A DNA stretch of 64,000 bases from Gammaproteobacteria bacterium. Lineage in GTDB: Bacteria > Pseudomonadota > Gammaproteobacteria > Thiohalobacterales > Thiohalobacteraceae. The notes below the pieces were generated by a model. That model did no database searches. It had not been told where the DNA came from and saw only the letters and a list, made by a program, of their open reading frames with translations. Shown here piece after piece: positions 27,246 to 36,457 of this stretch. The stretch lies in NCBI GenBank assembly GCA_018819175.1, contig JAHJQQ010000042.1:62001-126000 (forward strand), in the 5' to 3' direction. Position 1 is the stretch's first letter; the number at the start of each line of letters is the position of its first letter. Position numbers and translations under genes: made by a program.

Positions 27246-28280
27246 CCGGACCGATCACGCTGTCATACAAAACCCTGAACATCGCAGCCTGATGAACCGA
27301 CTCACCATGGGCATCGACGAACTCCTCTTTGTTGATCCCTCACGCCCTGATCACGACATGACCATGCGTGAGCCGGTCCGTTCGTCGTCGTGATCATGGA
27401 GCAGCATATGGGAAGCAGACTCGGATCGAGGTGGGCGTTCCGGGGATGTTGAATGTGGCGCGGTCGGAGTTGGTAAGTCGGCTGCCGTGCGGAAATTAAA
27501 CGAACACAGAGGGTGGTTGCCTAGGGTCGGTGTTTAGATTCAGGCAAAACTTCCTGGCTTAGGTCAGACCAGATAATAAAGCAGCTTCAACATGTGCCTC
27601 AATAACTCCAGCCCTTCGGGTCACCCGCATTTCAGCCAGCTCTATACCCCGTGAAAAGCTCGGGGGTGAGAGGAGCGCAATAGTACCCCCGCTGGCGGAG
27701 TCGTTTTTTAGCTCAGCCACGCAATGCTCTGGACCTGAACGTTATTAATTTCAATATGTTACTGTTTAATATAGGCATTTAGCGGAGTCATTCTTGCCCA
27801 GTACATACATAGCTACACGTTTAGGCCCCCTGCTGGATTATTTCAGCCCCAGCCTTACATCAGGACATGCAAGGCATAGTAACGATAATCAGGGCGAGGT
27901 AAAGCGGGTGTTGCGCCCTACCCCGTACCAAGCGGAAAGCCTAAATGGTGCGGGCCCTGGTGTACAGGTTGCTGTAGCTGGTAGCCACAAATTCAATGTT
28001 TGCGCCCCCAGGGAGGGAGGCAATGAACTCACATCAATTGAATGACCGCCATGCACACGAGAGCGGTCCTTGATACCAGAAATGTTGCGCAGCGGCTTTC
28101 GACACGTTGCAGTCATTCGTAACCTCGATGTTTCAACGGCAGGTATCCGAGTGGAGCCGTCATCTGACGTGGAGGCTGACAGACCGTAGGACGGCCAAAG
28201 CTGACGGTCACGCGTTTCGCCTATAGCAGTCACATGATTCGTATTGGCATCGCATATCAGTTTCCGATTAGCATGCACGC
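27246..28280. other. About 1 kb without a convincing gene
   Basis: A short frame at about 27430-27500 (PGMLNVARSELVSRLPCGN, then TAA) could be the tail of a lost gene. About 27600-27720 contains GC-rich self-complementary stretches ending in a GTCGTTTTTTAG run, which might be a structured RNA or terminator. Other frames here have no ribosome-binding site or family resemblance. No integrase is visible. Confidence 0.4.
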
Positions 28281-28652
28281 ATGGAATTCTTTGCCATGAT
28301 AATTATTCCCGCCTCGGTTGCAGACCTGCATCGCCGTCTGACTATCAGCGAACTGCCGCGCTGGTGCGGTTCTATCGAAAAGGTGCTTAGCGACGCAATG
28401 TCGAGTGGCGAAATCTACTGCGTGTGGGGGACGTTTCTTACGCACCGCGAGGATTTGTGCCAAGGCGTGCGCTTTTCGTTGCCCGAGTGTCCCAATTCCT
28501 TGCAATGGACCGTGACCACTGGACAGCCACCAGACCCGCTGCATACCGTTATCCATGTCACCATTAATCGTGCCGAACATGATCAGGACTTCATCGACTC
28601 AATCCAGCAGTTCGTGGCTGACTGGAAGACTGGGCTGGAGGCGAATTGGTGA
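28281..28652 (+). CDS. Hypothetical protein, 123 residues
   Basis: The frame has plausible protein character (ISELPRWCGSIEKVL, DAMSSGEIYCVWGTF, TVIHVTINRAEHDQDFIDSIQQFVADWK) and an amphipathic C-terminal helix, with no signal peptide or membrane segment. ATG at 28281 or 28296 could start it; no clear ribosome-binding site is seen. Not recognised. It is convergent with the cysteine synthase-glutaredoxin gene inside the island. Confidence 0.5.
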   Translation: MEFFAMIIIPASVADLHRRLTISELPRWCGSIEKVLSDAMSSGEIYCVWGTFLTHREDLCQGVRFSLPECPNSLQWTVTTGQPPDPLHTVIHVTINRAEHDQDFIDSIQQFVADWKTGLEANW

Positions 28653-28709
28653 TTAAGCGCTGCAGGCGTAATGGCTTTAGCGTGTGTTAAGAGCCGAATC
28701 AACACCACT

Positions 28710-30197
28710 TCAACGTGGGTGCAACCATTTAGGCAGTCGTTCATAAGGATCGGTCTTGACGGACGGATCGATGCTGACCCCATGTTTCTGCAGGCGGCCG
28801 TGCAGTTGACCTGATTTCAAACTATTGAACACATCGATGCCGCCGCCCTGAAAGTCGCCGCCGATAAATATCTGCGGCAAGGTGACCGATCCGGTGCGGC
28901 GCTTGAGCACATCGAACATCTTGCCGCCGCGATCATCCTGCTGGTAGGCAACCGAATCGAGATTGATCGACTGGTAGACGATGCCATACTCCGAAAATAC
29001 ACGTCGAACCGACCCGCAGAACTCGCACCACTCGAATGCGAACATGACGACAGGCTGGTTGGGGTCGCGCAACAGGGCATCGATTTCGCGCACAGCCGCT
29101 TCATCCAGGATGTTCGTTTCCGAAATCGATTCGGGCGCCGCGGCTGGTGTGACATCGAAGCGATATCCGGGCGTCGACTTCGACAATTCAAGTTCCGCCT
29201 CGGTCATTTCCTCCGCGACATCGTCGAACAGAGGTGTGGACAGATAACGTTCGCCGGTATCGGGCAGCATGCACAAGATGTTGGCGCCCTGCGGCGCGGT
29301 GCGGGCGACCTGTAGTGCGCCGGAAAACGTGGCGCCCGCCGAGATGCCGACAAAAATGCCTTCCTGTCGCGCGAGTTCCCTGGCACAACGCAATGCATCC
29401 TTGCCATCGATCAACACAAAACCGTCAATCCGGTTGGCCGCCGCGACCTGCTCGGCGAGCTGGGGAATGAAATCCGGTGACCAGCCCTGCATCAGGTGCG
29501 GTCGTGATCGGGGATGACTCGCAGACCGCTCGCCGTCGGCGTGATGCGCTTGCGCGATGCCGCTGGCCAGCATCGCCGCATTGTCCGGCTCGCAGACGAT
29601 GATCTGGGTATGCGGGCTCTTTTCCTTCAGCACCCGGGATACGCCGTTCAGCGTGCCGCCGGTACCAAACCCGGTCACCCAGTAATCGAGCGACACATCG
29701 GAAAAATCGTCGAGGATCTCGACGGCGGTGGTGCGGGCGTGGACCTCCGCGTTGGCCGGGTTCTCGAACTGGCGCGGTTGCCACCAGCCATGCGCCCTGG
29801 CCAGTTCCGCGGCTTTCGCCACCATCCCTGACCCCATCTCGCCAGCCGGCGTCAGCACGACACGGGCACCAAGAAACCGCATCAGCCGGCGCCGCTCCAC
29901 GCTGAAATTCTCGGCCATGGTGATCACCAGCGGATAGCCCTTCTGCGCGCAGACCATGGCGAGGCCGATGCCGGTATTGCCGCTGGTGGCTTCGACGATG
30001 GTCTGCCCGGGCTTGAGTTCGCCGCGGCGCTCGGCGTCCTCGATCACGCCCAGGGCCAACCGGTCCTTCACCGAGCCCATCGGGTTGAACGACTCCACCT
30101 TGACGTAGAGGTTGACCCCCGCCGGCCCCAGCCTGTTGATGCGGATCACCGGCGTGTGGCCGATCGTGTCCAGAATGCTGTCGAAGCGCTTGCCCAT
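28710..30197 (-). CDS. Cysteine synthase-like PLP enzyme fused to a glutaredoxin domain
   Basis: The 495-residue fusion. Residues 1-320 are a cysteine synthase/cystathionine beta-synthase fold: PLP lysine K44 in GSVKDR, phosphate loop TSGNTGIG, GTGGTLNG and a C-terminal GISAGA. After a linker, residues about 380-470 form a glutaredoxin with EWCEFCGSV (C391, C394) and the cis-proline region SVTLPQIFIGG. It may make cysteine or a thiol adduct from O-acetylserine and keep it or a partner reduced. GGAAGG precedes the ATG. Last gene of the island operon, 120 bases after the globin gene. Confidence 0.85.
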   Translation of the reverse strand: MGKRFDSILDTIGHTPVIRINRLGPAGVNLYVKVESFNPMGSVKDRLALGVIEDAERRGELKPGQTIVEATSGNTGIGLAMVCAQKGYPLVITMAENFSVERRRLMRFLGARVVLTPAGEMGSGMVAKAAELARAHGWWQPRQFENPANAEVHARTTAVEILDDFSDVSLDYWVTGFGTGGTLNGVSRVLKEKSPHTQIIVCEPDNAAMLASGIAQAHHADGERSASHPRSRPHLMQGWSPDFIPQLAEQVAAANRIDGFVLIDGKDALRCARELARQEGIFVGISAGATFSGALQVARTAPQGANILCMLPDTGERYLSTPLFDDVAEEMTEAELELSKSTPGYRFDVTPAAAPESISETNILDEAAVREIDALLRDPNQPVVMFAFEWCEFCGSVRRVFSEYGIVYQSINLDSVAYQQDDRGGKMFDVLKRRTGSVTLPQIFIGGDFQGGGIDVFNSLKSGQLHGRLQKHGVSIDPSVKTDPYERLPKWLHPR

Positions 30198-30317
30198 CGC
30201 CTTCCCTTTCTCTCATGCGTGTCCACCGATAGTTGGCGGCAACACCCACTATAGGATTATTTGATTTCCCTTCATCAAGCTGCCGCTTTACACCATCACG
30301 ATACTCGGGCGGCCGTG

Positions 30318-30680
30318 TCATACACGAATGATGTTGCCCTTCAGCGAGTAGAGGATGGCGACCACCTCATTTTTCGCCCCCTCATCGATCTCATTCTTGG
30401 TCATCGCGCCGACAATGTCATCCATGACTTCCAGGTACTCCTGCTCGCTGATGTTCATGCCCTTGTGTGCGGTGAGCATGTCCTTGCCGGTGTAGACCTC
30501 CGGGCCGCCGGTGCCTGCGCAAAAGAATTCGCGCGCCATCTGCTTGGCGTGTTCCATGTCCTGGGTGTTCTCGAAGCGGGTTTTGACGATGGGGTTGTCC
30601 AGATGGGCCGCCATGACGTCGTCCACGAGGCGGGCAATGCCCTCGGCGCCGCCGAGTCGTTGATACAGTGTAGTTGCCAT
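30318..30680 (-). CDS. Truncated haemoglobin, group I (TrHbN)
   Basis: The 120-residue globin has the short-helix start TLYQRLGGAEGIARLVDD, the proximal histidine H72 in LTAHKGM, and YTGKDM just before it. Family members bind oxygen and detoxify nitric oxide, or act in peroxide or sulfide chemistry. AGGA lies upstream of ATG 30680. It is flanked by the DUF6632-like and PLP-Grx genes on the same strand, suggesting a redox or reactive-nitrogen role for the whole set. Confidence 0.92.
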   Translation of the reverse strand: MATTLYQRLGGAEGIARLVDDVMAAHLDNPIVKTRFENTQDMEHAKQMAREFFCAGTGGPEVYTGKDMLTAHKGMNISEQEYLEVMDDIVGAMTKNEIDEGAKNEVVAILYSLKGNIIRV

Positions 30681-30749
30681 GATGTGGTTCCTCTCAGGGT
30701 GATGAAAATGGGGTGTCGCAGCCAGTCGCCATGACTGGCTGACGACGGC

Positions 30750-31148
30750 TTATGCCACTGCTTGTGATTTCCGGACCTGGCGCGGGAGCAGGATGGCAAG
30801 GACGCCCGCCACCGCAATCAGCGCCGCCACATCGCCAACGAGATGCCCGATGTGCATGGGATTGACGATGGATTGAACGCCCATGATCCCGCCATGCACG
30901 ATGCTCGACCAGATCGTGAACCAGATCAGGCTCCGGTGCGCCAGCGGGTCGCGCGCAGCGATGATCAGGAACACGCCCAGCGTGGCGTATATGCCCAGGA
31001 TCATTTCGAGATATTCCGAGCGTCCGCCTTCATGCCAGATCCATCCGGACGGCCAGACGATGCCCAGCGGCCAGATGCCGAACGTGAAGGTCAGCCCCAC
31101 CAGCACCAGAACGATCCGCAAGTATTTGATGCGATCAGATTCAGCCAT
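30750..31148 (-). CDS. DUF6632-like four-TM membrane protein
   Basis: The 132-residue protein has four hydrophobic helices. VWPSGWIWHEGG, MILGIYATLGVFLIIAARDP and HRSLIWFTIWSSIVHGGIM match my recollection of the DUF6632 family. The histidines and tryptophans at membrane edges could bind a cofactor, but nothing is established. AAAGGAG precedes the ATG. It starts 11 bases after the HMA-like gene. Confidence 0.75.
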   Translation of the reverse strand: MAESDRIKYLRIVLVLVGLTFTFGIWPLGIVWPSGWIWHEGGRSEYLEMILGIYATLGVFLIIAARDPLAHRSLIWFTIWSSIVHGGIMGVQSIVNPMHIGHLVGDVAALIAVAGVLAILLPRQVRKSQAVA

Positions 31149-31159
31149 GTTGCTCTCCT

Positions 31160-31387
31160 TTACATGCCGATGAGCTGGGCGGTATAGCCCGATGCCCGTG
31201 TTTTTTCCAGCAAGACCGAGGTGCTGGTCTTGTCCGTGTCATAGGCAATCATCAGGAGATGCGCCTTGCCGGGGTTGAAACGCGGAGAAACCACCCCCTC
31301 GATTTTTTGCATTGCACTTTCGAGCGTGGTGCGTGCTTCTTCGCTCAGGGATTCATTGATGTGAATCATGACGTCGCTGATATTCAT
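31160..31387 (-). CDS. HMA-like mini-protein without the CxxC metal site
   Basis: The 75-residue protein starts MNISDVMIHINESL after an AAAAGGAG site and ends TRASGYTAQLIGM. The beta-alpha-beta-beta-alpha-beta pattern and the ending TSVLLEKTRASGY resemble heavy-metal-associated (ferredoxin-like) domains, but the metal-binding CxxC is absent: the loop after strand 1 reads INESLSEEAR. It may bind a protein partner or a different ligand. A longer frame to 31516 overlaps the upstream gene and is rejected. Confidence 0.7.
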   Translation of the reverse strand: MNISDVMIHINESLSEEARTTLESAMQKIEGVVSPRFNPGKAHLLMIAYDTDKTSTSVLLEKTRASGYTAQLIGM

Positions 31388-31484
31388 TTTGTGACTCCTT
31401 TTAATTTTGGCGCGCGCATGCGCCAGCTGGCTTGTTGGAGTAGCCAGCCACCTTGTGGTGGCTGGAAACAATGGCTGCGTGATT

Positions 31485-31913
31485 TCATGCCATTTGAGGT
31501 GCAGGCGGAAGGCCATGCATGATGCTGCCGCGTACCGGGCGAGAGAAAAACGTGCGCATCAGCAAACCGAACGAAAACGGCACGTGACGGTTCCACGGCA
31601 TCAGGGACAGGAGACGTGCCATCGCGCAGTAGCCAAAAATCGACCGCGCCCACGTTCCCGCAACAGGCAGCCAATACACGATCTGCATCGGCTCCGGCCA
31701 CGCCACCAGTACCAGGATCAAAAACCAGAACCGGACCTGAACAGTAAACGCCGACAGGCTGTGCTCACGTATCGTGAAATGAATGAGCTGTATTCCGGAC
31801 AAGCCGATCGCCAGGACGAAGCCGGTTGCATGGCCCGCCACGCCCGCCGTGAGCAGGCACGCTGTTACGAGCCAGTACCACCAGTCAATTTGTTTGTAAT
31901 CGATCATGAACAT
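31485..31913 (-). CDS. Small membrane protein, about 142 residues, unknown
   Basis: ATG at 31913 is fixed by AAAAGGAGG six bases upstream. The protein has about four hydrophobic helices (WWYWLVTACLLTAG, FVLAIGLSGIQLIHF, FWFLILVLVAW, IVYWLPVAGTW) and a basic C-terminal tail (FSRPVRGSIMHGLPPAP). The family is not recognised. Same strand and similar ribosome-binding sites as its neighbours place it in the island operon between the methyltransferase and the HMA-like protein. Confidence 0.7.
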   Translation of the reverse strand: MFMIDYKQIDWWYWLVTACLLTAGVAGHATGFVLAIGLSGIQLIHFTIREHSLSAFTVQVRFWFLILVLVAWPEPMQIVYWLPVAGTWARSIFGYCAMARLLSLMPWNRHVPFSFGLLMRTFFSRPVRGSIMHGLPPAPQMA

Positions 31914-32007
31914 GTGACACCTCCTTTTAAACATTCGTGAGTACTTCAATCATGTCGGGCAAAGCATCCCGACCCATGCTGTGCGATACGCAGGGCGTTT
32001 TCACCCA

Positions 32008-32841
32008 CTAGGTGCGCGTGATCACCACCTCGACGTATTCACTCGGGGCCACCAGCGTGCCATCGGTCGCGCGATTGAATTTTTCGGCCAGCGCGAGCAG
32101 ATCGGCGGAGAGTGATGCCTGATGCTCGGCGTCCAGCGCCCCGAACGCCTTGTGCATCGGGCCGTAAAAAGTACGAAATACTTCCAGCCAGTGGGCCGCG
32201 TTGCGGTAGCGGAAGGCGAAGTTCTTGTGCTCGATTGCAATCGAATCGATTTGATCGCCGAACAGCTCGCGTAACCGCGCCTGTGTCCCCCACAGCGCGG
32301 GCGACTTGACGCCGGCAGGTGGGGGCAGGTACTTGCCGATGAGCTTGAATATCTCACCGACGAAACTGGTCGGCGTCCAGTTTGCAAGCCCGATCCGGCC
32401 GCCGGGTTTGCAGGCGCGTGCCATTTCCGCTGCGGCCTTGTCCTGGTCTGGCGTAAACATCACGCCAAAGGTCGACATCACCACATCGAAGCTGTGATCG
32501 GCGTAAGGCAGATTCTCGGCATCCGCCTGCTCAAACTTCACCTGCAGGGCCTCTGCACTTGCCCGGCTTTGCCCGCGCTCAAGCAATGCGGGGACGTAAT
32601 CGGTCGAGACGACGTCGCACCAGCGCCGCGCCGCAGCCAGCGTCGCATTGCCGTTACCGGCGGCGACATCGAGCACGCTTTCACCGGCACGCAGATCAAG
32701 CGCTTCGCACAGCGACTCGCCGACGATCTGCAAGGTGGTGCCAACAACCGCATAATCACCGGCAGACCAGGCAAGGTGTTGCTTGTTTTTTAGGGCCACG
32801 AGGTCGACGACAACAGGAGAACTGGATAGGACTGCTGACAT
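32008..32841 (-). CDS. Class I SAM-dependent methyltransferase, UbiE/Coq5-like
   Basis: The 277-residue soluble enzyme has the SAM-binding motif SVLDVAAGNGN at about 55-65, the post-I acid in STDYVPALLERG, QADAENLPYADHSFDVVMSTFG as motifs II and III, and ACKPGGRIGLANW. The substrate is unknown; relatives methylate quinones, thiols or small toxic compounds. AAAAGGAG precedes the ATG. It is the first gene of the six-gene operon and is transcribed divergently from the large regulator. Confidence 0.85.
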   Translation of the reverse strand: MSAVLSSSPVVVDLVALKNKQHLAWSAGDYAVVGTTLQIVGESLCEALDLRAGESVLDVAAGNGNATLAAARRWCDVVSTDYVPALLERGQSRASAEALQVKFEQADAENLPYADHSFDVVMSTFGVMFTPDQDKAAAEMARACKPGGRIGLANWTPTSFVGEIFKLIGKYLPPPAGVKSPALWGTQARLRELFGDQIDSIAIEHKNFAFRYRNAAHWLEVFRTFYGPMHKAFGALDAEHQASLSADLLALAEKFNRATDGTLVAPSEYVEVVITRT

Positions 32842-32978
32842 GGCAAGACTCCTTTTATGATTGGGTCAGGACTCGTCAGGGTGGTCAACGCGGTCCTGTT
32901 GCGCATCGTGGCTATCGCAGATCGCGATGGCCAATCGACGTGCCCATTTCACCCCAATGGAGTGGAAGTCGGGTCACC

Positions 32979-33009
32979 CAAAGCGGGACAAAAAGCGGGA
33001 CAAAAAGCG
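32979..33009 (+). promoter_or_regulatory. Direct repeats in the divergent island promoter region
   Basis: Three iterations of (A)AAAGCGGGAC in phase every 12 bases, the last ending AGCGAAT, lie between the methyltransferase and regulator starts. A tandem repeat in a divergent gap next to an XRE-type regulator gene is a plausible operator; a TCTGCTAGACT -10-like word follows at about 33019. Confidence 0.5.
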
Positions 33010-33063
33010 AATACCAAGTCTGCTAGACTCAGAGTCGTCGAAAACCACAAAGGGCCGAACGAC

Positions 33064-36000
33064 GTGCAAGACAGGACGGATTCGTTTGGCTACTGGCTAC
33101 GGCGGCGGCGCAAGGCGCTGGATCTCACCCAGGGGGCGCTCGCCCAGAAGGTCTGCTGCTCCGGTTTCACCATCCGGAAAATCGAGGCCGACGAGCGTCG
33201 TCCCTCGCGGCGGCTTGCTGAACGCCTTGCCACGGCACTCGCCATCCCTGAAGGCGAGCAACGCAACTTCCTCGATGCTGCCCGCGCGCTGCACCCCACC
33301 AACCTTCTGCGACTGGACCCCGAGCCCATCGGTACCGACACGCGTACCGACGTGTCAGACGCATCGATCCTTTCCCAGTCTGGTTCGCCCGTCGGCATCG
33401 CGAGCGATACCCCTCCATTCGTCGGCCGCAACCGGGAGTACGGTCTCCTCATCGGACTCGTCGCGCGGCTCACCGCGGGTACTGGCTACACCGTCCTGAT
33501 CGATGGCGAGCCGGGAATCGGCAAGAGCCGTCTGCTGCGTGAGCTTGTGCGTTATACACAAGCTCTGGATTTGCCAACGCTCACGACAAACTGCTACGAA
33601 ATCGAACGCGCCATGCCGTACCAGCCTGTGGTCGACCTCATTACGCGCGCGCTCGACCGCATTCCGGCCGACACGCTGAGCACCCTGTCACCCGTATCGC
33701 TCGCCGAGCTCGCTGCACTGGCGCCCGAGGTGAGTGAACGCTTTCCGGACCTCCCCCAGTTGTCGAACGATTTTCCCGAGGCGCGGCAGGCACGTCTGTC
33801 GCGCGCAGTGGATCAGTTACTGGAGGCATCGCGAGGCGGGCGTCCGTTTGTTCTCATGGTGGACGATATCCAGTGGGCCGACGACGCCAGCGCGCAAGTA
33901 CTGCATTTCCTTGCACGGCAAGCTGCGCAGCGTTCGATACTCGTGATCTACACCTTTCGTGATGAAGCCGTCGACAGCGACGAGCGATTTGCACAGATGG
34001 TCGAAAGCCTGCGGCGCGATACCGACGCGCGCCGTGTGTCTCTCGCCCGACTCGGGTATGCAGACACCGAAAGTCTTGTCGCGGCACTCGCCGATGCGAA
34101 CCTCGATGCACATGGCCTGGCCGAACGCCTGCACCGAGAAACCGAAGGCAATCCGTTCTTCCTGATGTCGATCCTGCAATCTCTGAGCGAAGGCGAGACG
34201 CGACTGGAAACGCGAGTGCGCGGCGCACCGGGATTGCTCCCCGACGCATTGCGTGCTGCGGTGCGCGTGCGTCTCATGCATGTACCCAAAGCGATCCGGC
34301 CGATACTCGAAACGGCCGCGGTCCTCGGCCGGCGCTTCGACTTTGACGCGCTGCTTGATGTGACGAGCGAGCCCGAGGCACATCTGCTCGATGCGGTAGA
34401 GGCGCTCGTCAAACGCCACCTTCTACATGAAGAACCCGAAGGGGGCTTCTACGACTTCAGCCACGACAAGCTGCGCGAAGTGGTCTACCGCGACATCGGC
34501 GGCGCACGACGCAAACTGCTGCATCAGTCTGTGGCCGAATCGCTGGAACGTCGTGGTGAAGGGTCCGCGCACGAACGTGTCGCCCAGCTGGCAAGTCACT
34601 ACGAGCGCGCGCAAATCTGGTCGAAGGCGCTCCACTATCTGGTTCTCGCCGCTGAACACTCGCAGGCGCTGTTCGCGATGCGCGATGCCTTGCACTGGCT
34701 GGATCGCGCAATCGCGTTGTCCGAGTCGCACCCTGAGTCACTGGACGCGCACCAACGCCTCGCAATTTACGAACAGCGTGGCGCGGCGCGCGCGCAGGCC
34801 GGGCAGACTCAAGGTGCCGTCGCCGATATCCGCCGCGTAATCGATGCATTGCGCGCCGGCGGCGAACGCGAAAAAACACGAGATGCACTGATCCAGTTGG
34901 GTATGGCCTATCGACGCGCAGACCAATATGAAGAGGCAACTGAATGCCTCACCGAAGCGCTGGCAGAATCCAACGCGATGCACGATGAACGCCATGCCGC
35001 CGACACCCTTTATCACCTTGGAACGGTCGCGTGGAGCACCGGACAAAATGATCAGGCAATCCAATTTCACCAGCAGGCAGTCGACATCTGCGAGCACACG
35101 GGCTTCACCGATCTTGCCGCGGTGCAGGCTTACCATGGCCGTGGCGAGGCGCACTTCGCGAACGCAGAGCCTGCATCGGCGATCGCATGCTATACCCGGT
35201 CGCTCGAACTGGCCCGCGGCATTGGCGACAAAAGCTACGAGTCCGAGAACCTGATGATGATCGGTCACGCCTGCCTCGGCACCAAGGGACTCGGCGACTA
35301 CCCGCGAGCCATGGCGAACTTCGAGTCGGCGCTCGACATCGCGCGTGCCGCCGACTTGCAGTGGCACCTGGGGCCAACCCTGCTAGGCCTCGACCATGCC
35401 CGGGCGTGCACGGGTCACTACGGCGAGGCGTGGACCAGTATTCAAAACACCCTGCGCGAACTCGAGAGTATCCGGCAGGTGCGCTATCAATTCATCGCCT
35501 ACGATTTCATCGGCCATCTCCTGCTTGACCTCGGCCTGAACGAACAAGCGGTCGAACAACTGGAGCGCGGACGCGCACTTGGACACGACACTGGCATCCT
35601 GTTCTGGCGAGCCACGATCGACATACACCTTGCCGTCGCGCGGTCACGACTCGGGCAACAGGTCGACACATCCGCGTTGCAGACAACACTCGAACAAACG
35701 CGGCGCACGTCGGAACGCTACATGATGGTTCGGTGTCTCGACGGGCTTGCAGAGATCGCGCTCACGGCAGGCGATGCGATTCGTTGCCGCACGCATGCTG
35801 ACGAACTGCTCGCGATCGCCGAACCAAACGGCCTGCGCGAACTCGAGGTGGCCGCGCGACGCTGGCGCGGAGAAGCGCTGTTTGTGGAGGCAAATTACGA
35901 GGCGGCGCAGGCAGAGTTATCCCGCGCCGCCGAGTTGGCGGAGGATGTCGGCCGTGTGCGGTTGCAGATGGACGTACAGGCCGCGCTGGCTCGTACGCTT

Positions 36001-36120
36001 GCTACGCAGGGCCAGCGCAACGCCGCGCAACGCCTCGACACCAAAGCACACGCGATTGCGGTGGCAATCGAGAAAAGCCTGGAGTCCTCGGGGCTAGAGG
36101 CGCGGCTCCACCTTCGTTGA
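33064..36120 (+). CDS. Large XRE-AAA ATPase-TPR transcriptional regulator
   Basis: The 1018-residue protein starts from GTG 33064 (VQDRTDSFGYWL); the longer frame from 32857 lies over the promoter repeats. The N-terminal XRE helix-turn-helix occupies about residues 5-60 (RRKALDLTQGALAQKV, FTIRKIEADERRPS). The AAA_16/STAND NTPase has Walker A GEPGIGKS at 148-155 and Walker B FVLMVDDIQWAD at 263-273. The second half is a long run of TPR repeats (about 540-1010). The layout matches signal-responsive STAND regulators. It is divergent from the methyltransferase operon and likely controls it. Confidence 0.85.
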   Translation: MQDRTDSFGYWLRRRRKALDLTQGALAQKVCCSGFTIRKIEADERRPSRRLAERLATALAIPEGEQRNFLDAARALHPTNLLRLDPEPIGTDTRTDVSDASILSQSGSPVGIASDTPPFVGRNREYGLLIGLVARLTAGTGYTVLIDGEPGIGKSRLLRELVRYTQALDLPTLTTNCYEIERAMPYQPVVDLITRALDRIPADTLSTLSPVSLAELAALAPEVSERFPDLPQLSNDFPEARQARLSRAVDQLLEASRGGRPFVLMVDDIQWADDASAQVLHFLARQAAQRSILVIYTFRDEAVDSDERFAQMVESLRRDTDARRVSLARLGYADTESLVAALADANLDAHGLAERLHRETEGNPFFLMSILQSLSEGETRLETRVRGAPGLLPDALRAAVRVRLMHVPKAIRPILETAAVLGRRFDFDALLDVTSEPEAHLLDAVEALVKRHLLHEEPEGGFYDFSHDKLREVVYRDIGGARRKLLHQSVAESLERRGEGSAHERVAQLASHYERAQIWSKALHYLVLAAEHSQALFAMRDALHWLDRAIALSESHPESLDAHQRLAIYEQRGAARAQAGQTQGAVADIRRVIDALRAGGEREKTRDALIQLGMAYRRADQYEEATECLTEALAESNAMHDERHAADTLYHLGTVAWSTGQNDQAIQFHQQAVDICEHTGFTDLAAVQAYHGRGEAHFANAEPASAIACYTRSLELARGIGDKSYESENLMMIGHACLGTKGLGDYPRAMANFESALDIARAADLQWHLGPTLLGLDHARACTGHYGEAWTSIQNTLRELESIRQVRYQFIAYDFIGHLLLDLGLNEQAVEQLERGRALGHDTGILFWRATIDIHLAVARSRLGQQVDTSALQTTLEQTRRTSERYMMVRCLDGLAEIALTAGDAIRCRTHADELLAIAEPNGLRELEVAARRWRGEALFVEANYEAAQAELSRAAELAEDVGRVRLQMDVQAALARTLATQGQRNAAQRLDTKAHAIAVAIEKSLESSGLEARLHLR

Positions 36121-36457
36121 CAGCCCGTGCCTCTGACAAGTTCGGCTAATAATTTCATCTCTGGATGTCTGTAGTGTTGCCTGTAAGCCCAACAATTTCA
36201 TCGACCAGACGGGCCAGACAGTGGACCGTCGGTTAAGGACTCGTTGAGCGTCTGCTTTCCGAAGCAGCCAATATCCGCTTTGGCCGAGTTGCTGCCGTAG
36301 GCTTTTAGGCTGGTTTCAGAGTCAAGCGGTCGTTCAGATGGTTGCTTTGTTGAATGGCGGAATGGCCGTTGATGGCCGAACTCGACTGTGACTACATTCT
36401 GAAATCTGTTTGTTGATTTGCACTTAAAACTGACCCATAAACAGAGGGTGACTGATC

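Noticed and set aside
27154..27393. 79-residue frame after the left flank repeat
   Set aside because: No ribosome-binding site, crosses the DnaA-box pair, and has no recognisable domain.
32857..33063. Longer N-terminus of the XRE-AAA-TPR regulator
   Set aside because: It would translate the operator-like repeats and has low-complexity residues (AGQKAGQKA); the HTH domain begins just after GTG 33064.
27246..36457. Integrase gene inside the island
   Set aside because: No tyrosine or serine recombinase motif is visible in any frame; mobility is inferred only from the flanking repeats.
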